Shown here: positions 36,206 through 43,960 of the stretch, one piece after another | Position numbering within the stretch: position 1 is the stretch's first letter | Layout: every line of letters begins with the position of its first letter | Assembly: GCF_009792235.1 (NCBI RefSeq) | Contig: NZ_CP046973.1 | Location: 3,472,001 to 3,536,000 of the forward strand | Source of the DNA: Microcystis aeruginosa FD4 | Lineage (GTDB): Bacteria; Cyanobacteriota; Cyanobacteriia; Cyanobacteriales; Microcystaceae | Direction: 5' to 3' | Length of the DNA: 64,000 nucleotides | Program-made: the position numbers and the translations under genes | Notes under the pieces: generated by a model | Told to the model about the DNA's origin: nothing | The model's database searches: none | The model's input: only the letters and a program-made list of their open reading frames with translations

Positions 36206-37486
36206 ATGGGCGAAATCCAGGCAATCCGAGGCACAAAAGATATTTTACCGGCGGAGGTCGGTTACTGGCAGTGGTTAGAGGAAACTGCCAGCAGAATTTT
36301 AGGGACTGCGCTGTATCAAGAGATACGAACTCCCATTTTTGAACAGACGCAACTTTTTGAACGGGGTATCGGGGAAGCGACGGACGTGGTAGGTAAAGAA
36401 ATGTACAGTTTCCTCGATCGCGGTCAACGTTCCCTGACTTTGCGACCGGAAGGAACAGCTGGGGTCGTTCGCGCCTACATTGAACACAAATTACAGGCCG
36501 CAGGAGGAGTACAAAGACTCTGGTATAAGGGGCCGATGTTTCGTTATGAACGTCCGCAAGCGGGTAGGCAGCGACAGTTTCATCAAATCGGGGTCGAATT
36601 GTTGGGAAGTGATGACCCTAGGGCGGATGTGGAAGTAATTACCCTTGCCAGCGAGATATTAAAAGCTGTGGGGCTAGAAAACCTAAAATTAGACCTTAAT
36701 TCCCTGGGAAATGCCCAAGATAGGCAAAATTATCGTCAGGCCTTGCTAGATTATTTGACTCCCTACAAAGCTGATTTAGACGCAGATTCTCAACAGAGAT
36801 TAGAAAAAAATCCCCTGCGAATTTTGGATAGTAAGGACGAGAAAACCAAGATTATTTGTGAGAATGCCCCCAGTATTCTTGAACATCTCGGCAGTGATTC
36901 TCAAAAGCATTTTGAACGGGTACAATCTTTACTAACTGATTTGGGAGTTATCTATAATCTTAATCCCTGTTTAGTGCGAGGATTGGACTATTACACCCAT
37001 ACGGCCTTTGAAATTCAGTCCGATGATTTAGGCGCTCAAGCTACGGTTTGCGGTGGTGGTCGTTATGATGGTTTAATAGCTCAATTAGGCGGTCTAGACA
37101 CACCAGCAGTGGGTTGGGCGATCGGTTTAGAACGTCTGATTATATTATTACAACAAAAGCAATCTTTATCTTTTTTGGTTCCCGATTTTTATCTCGTCTC
37201 CAAAGGAGAAAAAGCTGAGGCACGCAGTGTGGTGTTAGCGCAGCAATTACGCGGATTGGGGTTTAGCGTCGAGTTAGACTTAAGCGGCAGCGCTTTCGGG
37301 AAACAATTTAAACGGGCCGATCGAGCTAAGGCCGTGGGCTGTATAATTTTGGGGGATGCTGAGGCTGAAAATGGCACAGTACAACTGAAATGGATGGCCA
37401 CCCAAGAACAAATTAGTCTAACCCAAGCGGATTTATTGACACAAGCAGGGGAATTAAAAGCGCAAATCTCTCGGCACAAATCCTAA
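36206..37486 (+). CDS. hisS: histidyl-tRNA synthetase
   Basis: HisRS charges tRNA-His. The 426-residue length is standard. Class II motifs are present: motif 1 around EIRTPIFEQTQLFERGIGE, motif 2 in MFRYERPQAGRQRQFHQIGV, the HisA signature LVRGLDYYTHTAFE, and motif 3 in VGWAIGLERLIILL. A C-terminal anticodon-binding domain follows (VSKGEKAEARSVVLAQQLRG). It lies 20 bp after the ATPase gene on the same strand and may share its transcript. Confidence 0.97.
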   Translation: MGEIQAIRGTKDILPAEVGYWQWLEETASRILGTALYQEIRTPIFEQTQLFERGIGEATDVVGKEMYSFLDRGQRSLTLRPEGTAGVVRAYIEHKLQAAGGVQRLWYKGPMFRYERPQAGRQRQFHQIGVELLGSDDPRADVEVITLASEILKAVGLENLKLDLNSLGNAQDRQNYRQALLDYLTPYKADLDADSQQRLEKNPLRILDSKDEKTKIICENAPSILEHLGSDSQKHFERVQSLLTDLGVIYNLNPCLVRGLDYYTHTAFEIQSDDLGAQATVCGGGRYDGLIAQLGGLDTPAVGWAIGLERLIILLQQKQSLSFLVPDFYLVSKGEKAEARSVVLAQQLRGLGFSVELDLSGSAFGKQFKRADRAKAVGCIILGDAEAENGTVQLKWMATQEQISLTQADLLTQAGELKAQISRHKS

Positions 37487-37527
37487 GTTTTAGCGTCATG
37501 GCCAAACATTAGGCCTAGGCTAAGATT

Positions 37528-38178
37528 ATGGAATTTATACTGCAAAAACAAGGGGAAAATCACGGACGCACAATTTCTACTAATTCCCTAGAAATTGTCT
37601 CGGGAAACTATCGTCTCTTGGCCCGTCTGGATTCTCCTTTTGCTCATATTGAAGTGCGTATCGATTACGAATCTCCCGAAAGTAGTGAACGATATACCCA
37701 TTATTATCGATCGGATGCCGGGGGTTTGCTGGAAATTTTTTCCTATCGAGATTTAGGAATAGGTAGCTGGAAAATTCGCTGTTATGGGGATATTCTGGCA
37801 GAATTAAAGGGGCAAGGTTGGCAAGAAATGTTAACTTTAATTGTTACTCCTGTTAAGGTCAATTATCTGGCTCAATTAGAACAGTTAATTAAAACCGAAA
37901 TTGAACCTTTATTAGCACGAGAATCCCCTCCAGAGATGGTAAAACTAGAACTGGCCGATTTAACCAATAATTCTGCCTTTGTTTTTGATTTATGCCTACC
38001 GGGGGAAACAATGACTGCTAGAGAAGGGGTAACTCTAGAACTGCCGGACCCTGCTAATATGAAAAAGAGCCTTCAAGCTTTATCTAATCGCAATTATGCA
38101 CCCCTACCCCCGAAAATATCTGGTTCTAATTCTCGCCGAAAATCACCGCAACTTCCCCCAATTCCTAAAAATAAATAG
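37528..38178 (+). CDS. conserved-type protein of unknown function
   Basis: A 216-residue cytosolic protein starting 41 bp after hisS. The first 100 residues look like an immunoglobulin-type beta domain (GNYRLLARLDSPFAHIEVRI; GIGSWKIRCYGDILAELKGQ). A helical stretch follows and then a proline- and basic-rich tail (PPLPPKI-type to PIPKNK). I recognise no family. Its ATG has no strong ribosome site, but codon use fits the neighbours. The stop codon TAG directly abuts a MITE whose first bases are GGG at 38178. Confidence 0.6.
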   Translation: MEFILQKQGENHGRTISTNSLEIVSGNYRLLARLDSPFAHIEVRIDYESPESSERYTHYYRSDAGGLLEIFSYRDLGIGSWKIRCYGDILAELKGQGWQEMLTLIVTPVKVNYLAQLEQLIKTEIEPLLARESPPEMVKLELADLTNNSAFVFDLCLPGETMTAREGVTLELPDPANMKKSLQALSNRNYAPLPPKISGSNSRRKSPQLPPIPKNK

Positions 38179-38369
38179 GGTTTGCTTAATAAATCTAAAG
38201 ACCTTGTTGGGTAAAACTTTTAGACCTTTTGTCCATCAAAAAGTGCCGACCCTTGCAGTGATTGGGGGGAAAATTCAGGTACTTTTTCCCTGAAAATTAG
38301 GTAATTGACCAGATGAAAATGGGTAAAACCCTACACCCTGCTCCCAGGAAAAACTTTTTCAGCAAACCC
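38178..38369. mobile_element. MITE-like element, GGGTTTGC ends
   Basis: A 192-bp stretch starting GGGTTTGCTTAATAAATC and ending AAACTTTTTCAGCAAACCC; the ends are imperfect inverted repeats (GGGTTTGCTKAA). Related ends occur at 57430-57642. No target duplication longer than TA is evident here. Its first G is the last base of the preceding stop codon TAG. Confidence 0.65.
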
Positions 38370-38402
38370 TATGTAATGATAGGGTGCGGCCAGAACTTAA
38401 AT

Positions 38403-40001
38403 CTAAGATTTTTTCAAGAACTTCTGACGAACTCGCGAGATTAATAGGTCTAATTCCGGTAACTTCAATAACATCGCACCGAGGAGGAATAAACCCACTG
38501 CTACGGTCGAAGCAACACCTAACTGTAATAATTGTAGGAAAATATTACCAGCACCAAAAATCTTTTCCCAACCCCAACTAGCGCCCCAACTAGCAACACC
38601 AGAAAGCATTGTAATTACCGTTAATCCCAATAAGGATAAACCCCATTCTCCCAAAGGTAAACCCCCTAAACGACGATTTAAAATCACCGTAAAAATGCCC
38701 ATAGAAAGGATATTAACCCCCACGGTTGCTAAAACAATCCCCGGAGTACCAAAAGGTTTATACAAGAGAAAATCCAGCGCACCATTGAGGAAAATATTCA
38801 CCATACTCACCTTAAAAGGAGTTTCGCCATCACCCAAAGCATAGAACACTCGTACTAAAAGATCGCGACCGAGATAGAAAAACATCCCGAAACCGTAGGC
38901 CATTAATACGGGAACCACCTGTTCCGAGGCAGCCAGATTAAAGGCCCCCCGTTGATAGATAACCCGCACTACCGGGAAAGCGAGGGCGATAAAGATAGCG
39001 GTGAAGGGTAACATGGTTAAAGCCGTCAATAATAAACCCTGACGGATTCTTTGCTTCAATTCTCCCCAATTTTCCGGTTCCGTCAGTCGAGAAAATATCG
39101 GCATAAACGGCACGAGAATCATGTTGGACATGATGCCCAAGGGCGTGAGAACGATAAAACTGGCGTAACGCATGGAAGCGGCGGCATTTTCGATAAAAGA
39201 AGCGAAAAAGAGGTCAGTATAAACGTTAATATGCAACATTCCCGAAGATAAGGTCGCCGGAATCATCACCCGCAACACCTCCGACACCCCCGGGATCCGC
39301 CAATCCCAACGAAATGTTAATTTTCCTAAACCTGACTTGACTTGTGCGCCCACTTGTGCTAACCATTGCCAGAGCGCCCCGACGAGAGTACCGCCGGCGA
39401 GGACAAAACCCCCTAGTTGCACATATTGCGGCTGATCAATGCGATCGCCAAGTAACCAAGCCAGCAAACCCACCCCGAAAATTACCGCCACACTGGAAAA
39501 AAGCGGACTGAGACTCGGTAGCCAGTATTGGTCCGCCGCGTTGAGAGTACCGAAACCGATGCCGATTAAACCGGCTAAAACCGCCATGGGGGCCATAATT
39601 TGCAGTTGTTGAATGGCCATGCTGCGGGTGGCGGCATCTAAACCGGGAGCGAGAACATCAATAAAAATATTGGCAAAAACGATTAAAAAGACGGTGACAG
39701 CTAATAAAATCGCACTGACTAGGGTGGTGATAGTCTCGACAATCGGCGCGGACTCGGATTTATCTCTTTTAGCCAACACACTGACCAAAGCGCTGTGAAA
39801 GGGGCCGTTAATGCCACCGAGGAGAATTAACAGAAAACCGGGGATAACGTAGGCAAAAGCGTAGGCGTTCACCACCGGCCCAACACCGTAGGCAGCGGCG
39901 ATTACCTGTTCACGGACCAAACCAAAAACCTTACTGATTAAGGTGGCAACGGCGACAATTCCGGCAATACCGGCTAAGGAACGGGTAGCTTTCTTAGTAA
40001 T
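38403..40001 (-). CDS. murJ: lipid II flippase MurJ (MviN), apparent ATT start
   Basis: MurJ flips lipid II for peptidoglycan synthesis. The frame with a standard start (TTG 39920) begins mid-helix at VREQVIAAAYGVG. The same frame stays open upstream and reads TKKATRSLAGIAGIVAVATL then ISKVFG, the usual MurJ N-terminus. The codon before TKKATRS is ATT (40001-39999), placed 7 bases after GAGG (40012-40009), so I take ATT as a rare start, giving 532 residues. About 14 membrane helices follow, with the MviN blocks ALGDGETPFKVSMVNIFLNG and FYLGRDLLVRVFYALG. Alternatives are the ATC just upstream or a sequencing error. Confidence 0.88.
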   Translation of the reverse strand: MTKKATRSLAGIAGIVAVATLISKVFGLVREQVIAAAYGVGPVVNAYAFAYVIPGFLLILLGGINGPFHSALVSVLAKRDKSESAPIVETITTLVSAILLAVTVFLIVFANIFIDVLAPGLDAATRSMAIQQLQIMAPMAVLAGLIGIGFGTLNAADQYWLPSLSPLFSSVAVIFGVGLLAWLLGDRIDQPQYVQLGGFVLAGGTLVGALWQWLAQVGAQVKSGLGKLTFRWDWRIPGVSEVLRVMIPATLSSGMLHINVYTDLFFASFIENAAASMRYASFIVLTPLGIMSNMILVPFMPIFSRLTEPENWGELKQRIRQGLLLTALTMLPFTAIFIALAFPVVRVIYQRGAFNLAASEQVVPVLMAYGFGMFFYLGRDLLVRVFYALGDGETPFKVSMVNIFLNGALDFLLYKPFGTPGIVLATVGVNILSMGIFTVILNRRLGGLPLGEWGLSLLGLTVITMLSGVASWGASWGWEKIFGAGNIFLQLLQLGVASTVAVGLFLLGAMLLKLPELDLLISRVRQKFLKKS

Positions 40002-40201
40002 GATGACACCTCGAAAGAAAACAACTGCATTGACTGATTCTACCCGTTTCTGTGTTTCCCGCCGAAAAGCGATCTAAGTGGGGAGCTAGTGGCTGGAAAA
40101 GCTTAATATTTGAGATGAACCGATCGAGCGGGGATATCGTCTAGAATTAATTAGCTCAAAAAATCCCGACTGAATCTACTCTTAAGCAAACTTTTCTAAA
40201 A

Positions 40202-41425
40202 ATGACGGCTGAATTACTGAGTCTAGTTCCTGCCAAGTCCCTCGAAACCGATGTAGTGGTAGGGGAAGCGTCGGCAGTATGTCCCCTTCCTCCAGTCACG
40301 GTTAGTAATGATACCCTACTTATTTCCCTGATCGATCGCCTGCGACGTACTTTGGAAAATCACCGCGGCGAAAATCAAATTGTGGTGATGCAGGATTTCC
40401 CAGATCCCGATGCTCTTTCTAGTGCCTGGGCCTATCAAATTATCGCTGAACAGTACGATATTCACTGCGATATAGTCTATGCGGGTACTCTCTCCCATCA
40501 GGAAAATGTCGCTTTGGTAAAACTAACGGGTTTACCAGCTAAACGTTGGGGAGTCCATACCCTCAAAGATAGAGATCTCTCCGTTTATCAGGGTTGTGTT
40601 TTTGTCGATGGTCAGGGAACCAATAGTCAGTTAACCACTCTGGTTAAACAGGCAAAAATCCCTATTATTGCTGTGATCGATCATCATACTCGCCAAGGGG
40701 ATCTAGACGCAGAATTTGTCGATATTCGCCCCCAAATCCGGGCAACGGCGGCGATGTTAACCCAATATATCCAAAAAGGGTTACTGAATTTTAATAGTAG
40801 CGATACCGTCCATGTTAAGTGTGCCACAGCTTTGATGCACGGATTGCGATCGGATACGAATAATTTAATGCAAGCGCAAGAGTGTGAATTTATTGCTGCC
40901 GGTTATCTCAGTCGTTTCTACGATGCCCAATTATTAAACGCTGTCCTGCAATCGGCCAGATCCCGACGGGTGATGGATGTGATTGAACGGGCTTTAAAAA
41001 ACCGTATTATTAAAAATAATTATTCGATCGCCGGGGTCGGTTATTTGCGTTATGATGACCGAGATGCGATTCCCCAAGCTGCCGATTTTTTGGTGACAGA
41101 AGAAAATGTTCACACGGCTTTAGTTTACGGTATCGTTCACGATGAAGATGAGGATATCGAGTTAGTCATTGGTTCTATGCGTACCAGTAAAATTACCCTA
41201 GATCCCGATGAATTTCTTAAGGAAGCTTTCGGACAGGATAACCAAGGTCGCTTTTTTGGTGGTGGTCGTTACATGGCCGGAGGTTTTGAAATTCCTATCG
41301 GTTTCCTCGGTGGTTTTAATAATAATGCCGAATACGCAAAACTGAAGTGGGAAGTCTATGACACCCAAATTAAACAAAAACTTTCCCATCTAGTTAACCC
41401 CGATGAAAAGGTAATTCGCACCTAG
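40202..41425 (+). CDS. DHH/DHHA1 phosphoesterase (NrnA-like)
   Basis: A 407-residue protein of the bifunctional nanoRNase/pAp-phosphatase class. Motifs are DFPDPDALSSAWAY (in place of the usual DADG/DGDA), FVDGQGTN, the DHH core VIDHHTRQGD, ALMHGLRSDTNNL, and the DHHA1 substrate block GGGRYMAGGFEIPIG. These Mn enzymes degrade very short RNA and 3',5'-phosphoadenosine. The first 50 residues are an extension of unknown role. It is followed 52 bp later by sixA. Confidence 0.87.
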   Translation: MTAELLSLVPAKSLETDVVVGEASAVCPLPPVTVSNDTLLISLIDRLRRTLENHRGENQIVVMQDFPDPDALSSAWAYQIIAEQYDIHCDIVYAGTLSHQENVALVKLTGLPAKRWGVHTLKDRDLSVYQGCVFVDGQGTNSQLTTLVKQAKIPIIAVIDHHTRQGDLDAEFVDIRPQIRATAAMLTQYIQKGLLNFNSSDTVHVKCATALMHGLRSDTNNLMQAQECEFIAAGYLSRFYDAQLLNAVLQSARSRRVMDVIERALKNRIIKNNYSIAGVGYLRYDDRDAIPQAADFLVTEENVHTALVYGIVHDEDEDIELVIGSMRTSKITLDPDEFLKEAFGQDNQGRFFGGGRYMAGGFEIPIGFLGGFNNNAEYAKLKWEVYDTQIKQKLSHLVNPDEKVIRT

Positions 41426-41477
41426 CTATCGGACCTCAGCTATCTATTATCATCGCCAAGACCGACCCTAAACTGAT

Positions 41478-41971
41478 ATGAAACTTTATTTTGTGCGTCA
41501 TGGATTAGCAGGACAATCTGGGGATTATCTCAACGACAGGGAACGTCCTTTAACCGAGGAAGGTAAGGCAAAAACTGCTAAAGTTGCCCAAAGATTAGGA
41601 CAGTTGGGGGTGAAATTTGACCTAATTCTCACCTCTCCCCTGGTGCGTGCCGTGCAAACTGCCGAAATTTTGCAAAAAGCGGGTTTAAGCCGTAAATTGA
41701 GCAATTTAATCCCCTATCACCCAACGGCAATATTCAAGATTGGGTGCAATGGTGGCAAAAGTCGGACTATCAGCGAGAGGAAAACGCGATCGCAATGGTA
41801 GGCCACGAACCGGATTTAGGCTATTGGACGGAAATGCTAGTTTGGGGCAAGTTTCAAGGAAAATTATCGGTCAAAAAAGCGGGAATAATTGGTCTAGAGG
41901 TTCCCAATCAGGAAAATCCGCTAGGTAAGTGTCAGTTATTCTGGTTGACAGCCCCGAAATTACTCCTCTAG
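41478..41971 (+). pseudogene. sixA: phosphohistidine phosphatase SixA, frameshifted
   Basis: The first frame reads MKLYFVRHGLAGQSGDYLND with the catalytic RHG, and continues through LILTSPLVRAVQTAEILQKA. At 41694-41696 (AAA) the proper reading moves to another frame that gives FNPLSPNGNIQDWVQWWQKS and then MVGHEPDLGYWTEML, carrying the second catalytic His. Adding one A to the AAA run restores a 164-residue SixA. So it is either inactivated by a 1-base deletion or affected by a homopolymer sequencing error. SixA removes phosphate from histidine phosphotransfer proteins. Confidence 0.85.
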
Positions 41972-42039
41972 GAATTAACCTGGGTGTATCTATCCTTTTT
42001 GGGGACTACAATCGATGTTTAGTTAATAGTTAAAAAATC

Positions 42040-42396
42040 ATGAACGATGTAGAATTACGCCAGTTATTAACTGAGAAGTTAGCAATTTTGTCCGCAGACA
42101 ATCTTAATTTAGTTGGGCAATTTATTGATAAGTTAACTCATCAAGAGGCAGCAAACAAATCCGACAATTACCTAACAGAAAAAGCATTACAAAAATGGCA
42201 ATTTTTAGTTAAAAATAACCAAGAAATGGACAATACAAATCCTTTAAGTGAAAATGAAATTAAGATAATTTGGCAATTTTTAAGTCAATCTCATCGATCT
42301 CGTCCGGTAGGATTAGCTAGAGGAGAATTTACCATCTCTGATGATTTCAACGAACCTTTACCAGAGGAAGTTTTAGACTTGTTTTATCCACAATGA
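42040..42396 (+). CDS. antitoxin of a VapBC-type pair
   Basis: A 118-residue protein whose ATGA overlaps the PIN toxin. The N-terminal helix NDVELRQLLTEKLAILSADN resembles DUF2281-type antitoxins, and the C-terminal RPVGLARGEFTISDDFNEPL followed by PEEVLDLFYPQ is the common toxin-binding tail of cyanobacterial antitoxins. It should neutralise the partner and repress the operon. Confidence 0.8.
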   Translation: MNDVELRQLLTEKLAILSADNLNLVGQFIDKLTHQEAANKSDNYLTEKALQKWQFLVKNNQEMDNTNPLSENEIKIIWQFLSQSHRSRPVGLARGEFTISDDFNEPLPEEVLDLFYPQ

Positions 42397-42779
42397 GATT
42401 GTTACTAGATACACACATTTTTCTTTGGTTAATTAGTGATCATCCGCGCTTGTCTGAAAAAATATGCCGTCAGATAAAAAATAGCAATAACGAAGTTTTT
42501 TTGAGTGTAGTCTCTGTTTGGGAGTGCGTTATTAAGTATCAGTTAGGCAAATTAAATTTTCCTGAGCGTCCTGACCTATATCTTCCCAAAAAAAGAAAAC
42601 AGCATTTAATTAACAGTTTGGTTATTGATGAAAAAAGCCTAGTACATTTAAAAGATTTACCACTCCTTCATAAAGACCCTTTTGACCGTCTTTTAATCTG
42701 TCAAGCTTTACAGCATAATTTAGTAGTGGCTACTGAAGATAATGCAATTTTAGCCTATCCTAACTTACAGTTTTTTTGA
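42393..42779 (+). CDS. PIN-domain toxin (VapC family)
   Basis: A 128-residue PIN ribonuclease: first acidic residue in LLLDTHIFLWLIS, Glu in VSVWECVIKYQLGKL, and the late DPFDRLLICQALQHNLVVATEDNAI block with the remaining acidic residues. This is the type in which the tail of the antitoxin binds the active site. The overlap with the upstream antitoxin is 4 bp. All catalytic acids appear intact. Confidence 0.88.
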   Translation: MRLLLDTHIFLWLISDHPRLSEKICRQIKNSNNEVFLSVVSVWECVIKYQLGKLNFPERPDLYLPKKRKQHLINSLVIDEKSLVHLKDLPLLHKDPFDRLLICQALQHNLVVATEDNAILAYPNLQFF

Positions 42780-42789
42780 GTATCAATCA

Positions 42790-42817
42790 GGGACGTAAAC
42801 TCGATCGCTTACGTCCC
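42790..42817. terminator. hairpin after PEP-CTERM gene (GGGACGTAA family)
   Basis: The 9-bp arms GGGACGTAA / TTACGTCCC with a 10-base loop lie just after the convergent stops of the VapC gene and the 42831 gene. The same hairpin type follows the PEP-CTERM genes ending at 50689, 54976 and 55859. No U-run follows, so a Rho-independent role is uncertain. Confidence 0.55.
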
Positions 42818-42830
42818 CTAAAAACATCAA

Positions 42831-43451
42831 TTAACTATCATTACTATTGTCTTGATTGCGCTTTTTAGACAGCAATACACCTAACCCTAATATTACTATT
42901 GCCAAAATTGTAGAAGGTTCGGGAATAGCTGTCGATGAACCCACTTGAACTATTTTTATAAACTGACTTTGATTACCAGAATAACTGGCAACACTGCCAT
43001 CGCTAAAACCAGTTTGAGATAAATCAATATTAAGTACCAGACTAGAATTACCATTGCCGATTACTTGAAAGTGCAATAAACTAAAAGTATCCAATTGATT
43101 AATTCCCAGAGGTGAACCAATGCCCAAAAATGGTAAAGAACCGCCTCCTAAGTTAGTAATTGAACCATTGGTATTGTCTAAGATTCCCGTGCGTCCAAAG
43201 GGGAAATTAGGGGTAATAAGAAGACTATTAATATCTGAGGGATTGAAAGGATTGTCGATGTTTTGAATTGAGCGAGGATCGAAGGATAAATTAATAGCAC
43301 CGCTAGTGATACCGACAGGATTAATATCACTATTTTCCATTAAAATTTCTACAAAAAATCTATCGCCTAAACGAAGAGGATTATTAATAATAGTTCCCGC
43401 TAGGCCACTATTATCAGTTTTGAGGTTGAATTGAGTAGTCAGACTAGACAT
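42831..43451 (-). CDS. PEP-CTERM protein with cohesin-like domain, no signal peptide
   Basis: A 206-residue protein ending in a PEP-CTERM anchor (IPEPSTILAIVILGLGVLL, then SKKRNQDN). Its body (GLAGTIINNPLRLGDRFFVE; TGILDNTNGSITNLGGGSLP; LGINQLDTFSLLHFQVIGNG) closely parallels residues 1321-1490 of the giant protein at 43961-49333, a cohesin-like sandwich. It has a good ribosome site (CAGGAG) before ATG 43451, but MSSLTTQFNLKTDNSG is not a signal peptide, so how it would reach exosortase is unclear. Its 3' end is shared with the genes ending at 50689 and 55859. Confidence 0.78.
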   Translation of the reverse strand: MSSLTTQFNLKTDNSGLAGTIINNPLRLGDRFFVEILMENSDINPVGITSGAINLSFDPRSIQNIDNPFNPSDINSLLITPNFPFGRTGILDNTNGSITNLGGGSLPFLGIGSPLGINQLDTFSLLHFQVIGNGNSSLVLNIDLSQTGFSDGSVASYSGNQSQFIKIVQVGSSTAIPEPSTILAIVILGLGVLLSKKRNQDNSNDS

Positions 43452-43494
43452 AATGTAGTTCTCCTGAGTTAAAAAAGTTAGCGAGTTAAAACAA

Positions 43495-43662
43495 ATGCTA
43501 CGCCAAGCAGCATTTATTCAAAAATCTGGTAAGGGAAGTCACACTAACTGGGTACATCATTTGTACTCTGGTAAAGTTACTGTTTCTGAAAAAGACAGTG
43601 CCGATGCAAAGTTGTATCAAGAAAAAGAAGTTAAGAGGAATCAAGAAAATGGCACAAATTAA
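43495..43662 (+). CDS. HicA-type toxin, N-terminally short (55 aa)
   Basis: ATG 43495 reads MLRQAAFIQKSGKGSHTNWV then HHLYSGKVTVSEKD, the HicA mRNA-interferase pattern with the catalytic His in GKGSH. In the same frame upstream the bases read KKVSELKQ, the normal HicA start, but no start codon precedes them (a TGA comes first). The protein is thus about eight residues short, unless a non-standard start is used. It overlaps hicB by 14 bp. Confidence 0.7.
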   Translation: MLRQAAFIQKSGKGSHTNWVHHLYSGKVTVSEKDSADAKLYQEKEVKRNQENGTN

Positions 43663-43867
43663 ATATCGCATGGTAATCCAATGGTCTAATGAAGATAATT
43701 GTTTTTTGGTTGCATTGCCTGATTTTCTAGGGCAATATTGGCGTACTCATGGAGATACTTATGAGGAAGCTGTCGCTAATGGAAAAGAAGCAATAGAATC
43801 GCTAATGATTGCTTATCAAGTAGATAATGAACCCTTACCTAAACCGTTATTTTGTAGGATGGGTTAG
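43649..43867 (+). CDS. HicB-type antitoxin, C-terminus cut by a repeat
   Basis: From ATG 43649 the protein reads AQIKYRMVIQWSNEDNCFLV and ALPDFLGQYWRTHGDTYEEA, the HicB pseudo-RNase-H fold. After DNEPLPKP the reading enters the palindromic repeat at 43854-43951 and ends LFCRMG after only a few codons. The antitoxin (72 residues) is therefore slightly truncated but probably folds. A longer frame from 43598 is not supported. Confidence 0.75.
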   Translation: MAQIKYRMVIQWSNEDNCFLVALPDFLGQYWRTHGDTYEEAVANGKEAIESLMIAYQVDNEPLPKPLFCRMG

Positions 43868-43951
43868 CGCACTTCGTAACCCATCAAACCTAATCAAAAG
43901 TCATCATAATTAATCTGAATTGTTGGGTTTCCTTGGGTCAACCCAACCTAC
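43854..43951. mobile_element. palindromic repeat GTAGGATGGGTT family
   Basis: It begins GTAGGATGGGTTAGCG and ends GGGTCAACCCAACCTAC: imperfect inverted ends around a 98-bp core. It interrupts the end of hicB. No clear target duplication is seen. Confidence 0.6.
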
Positions 43952-43960
43952 AGAGTTAAT

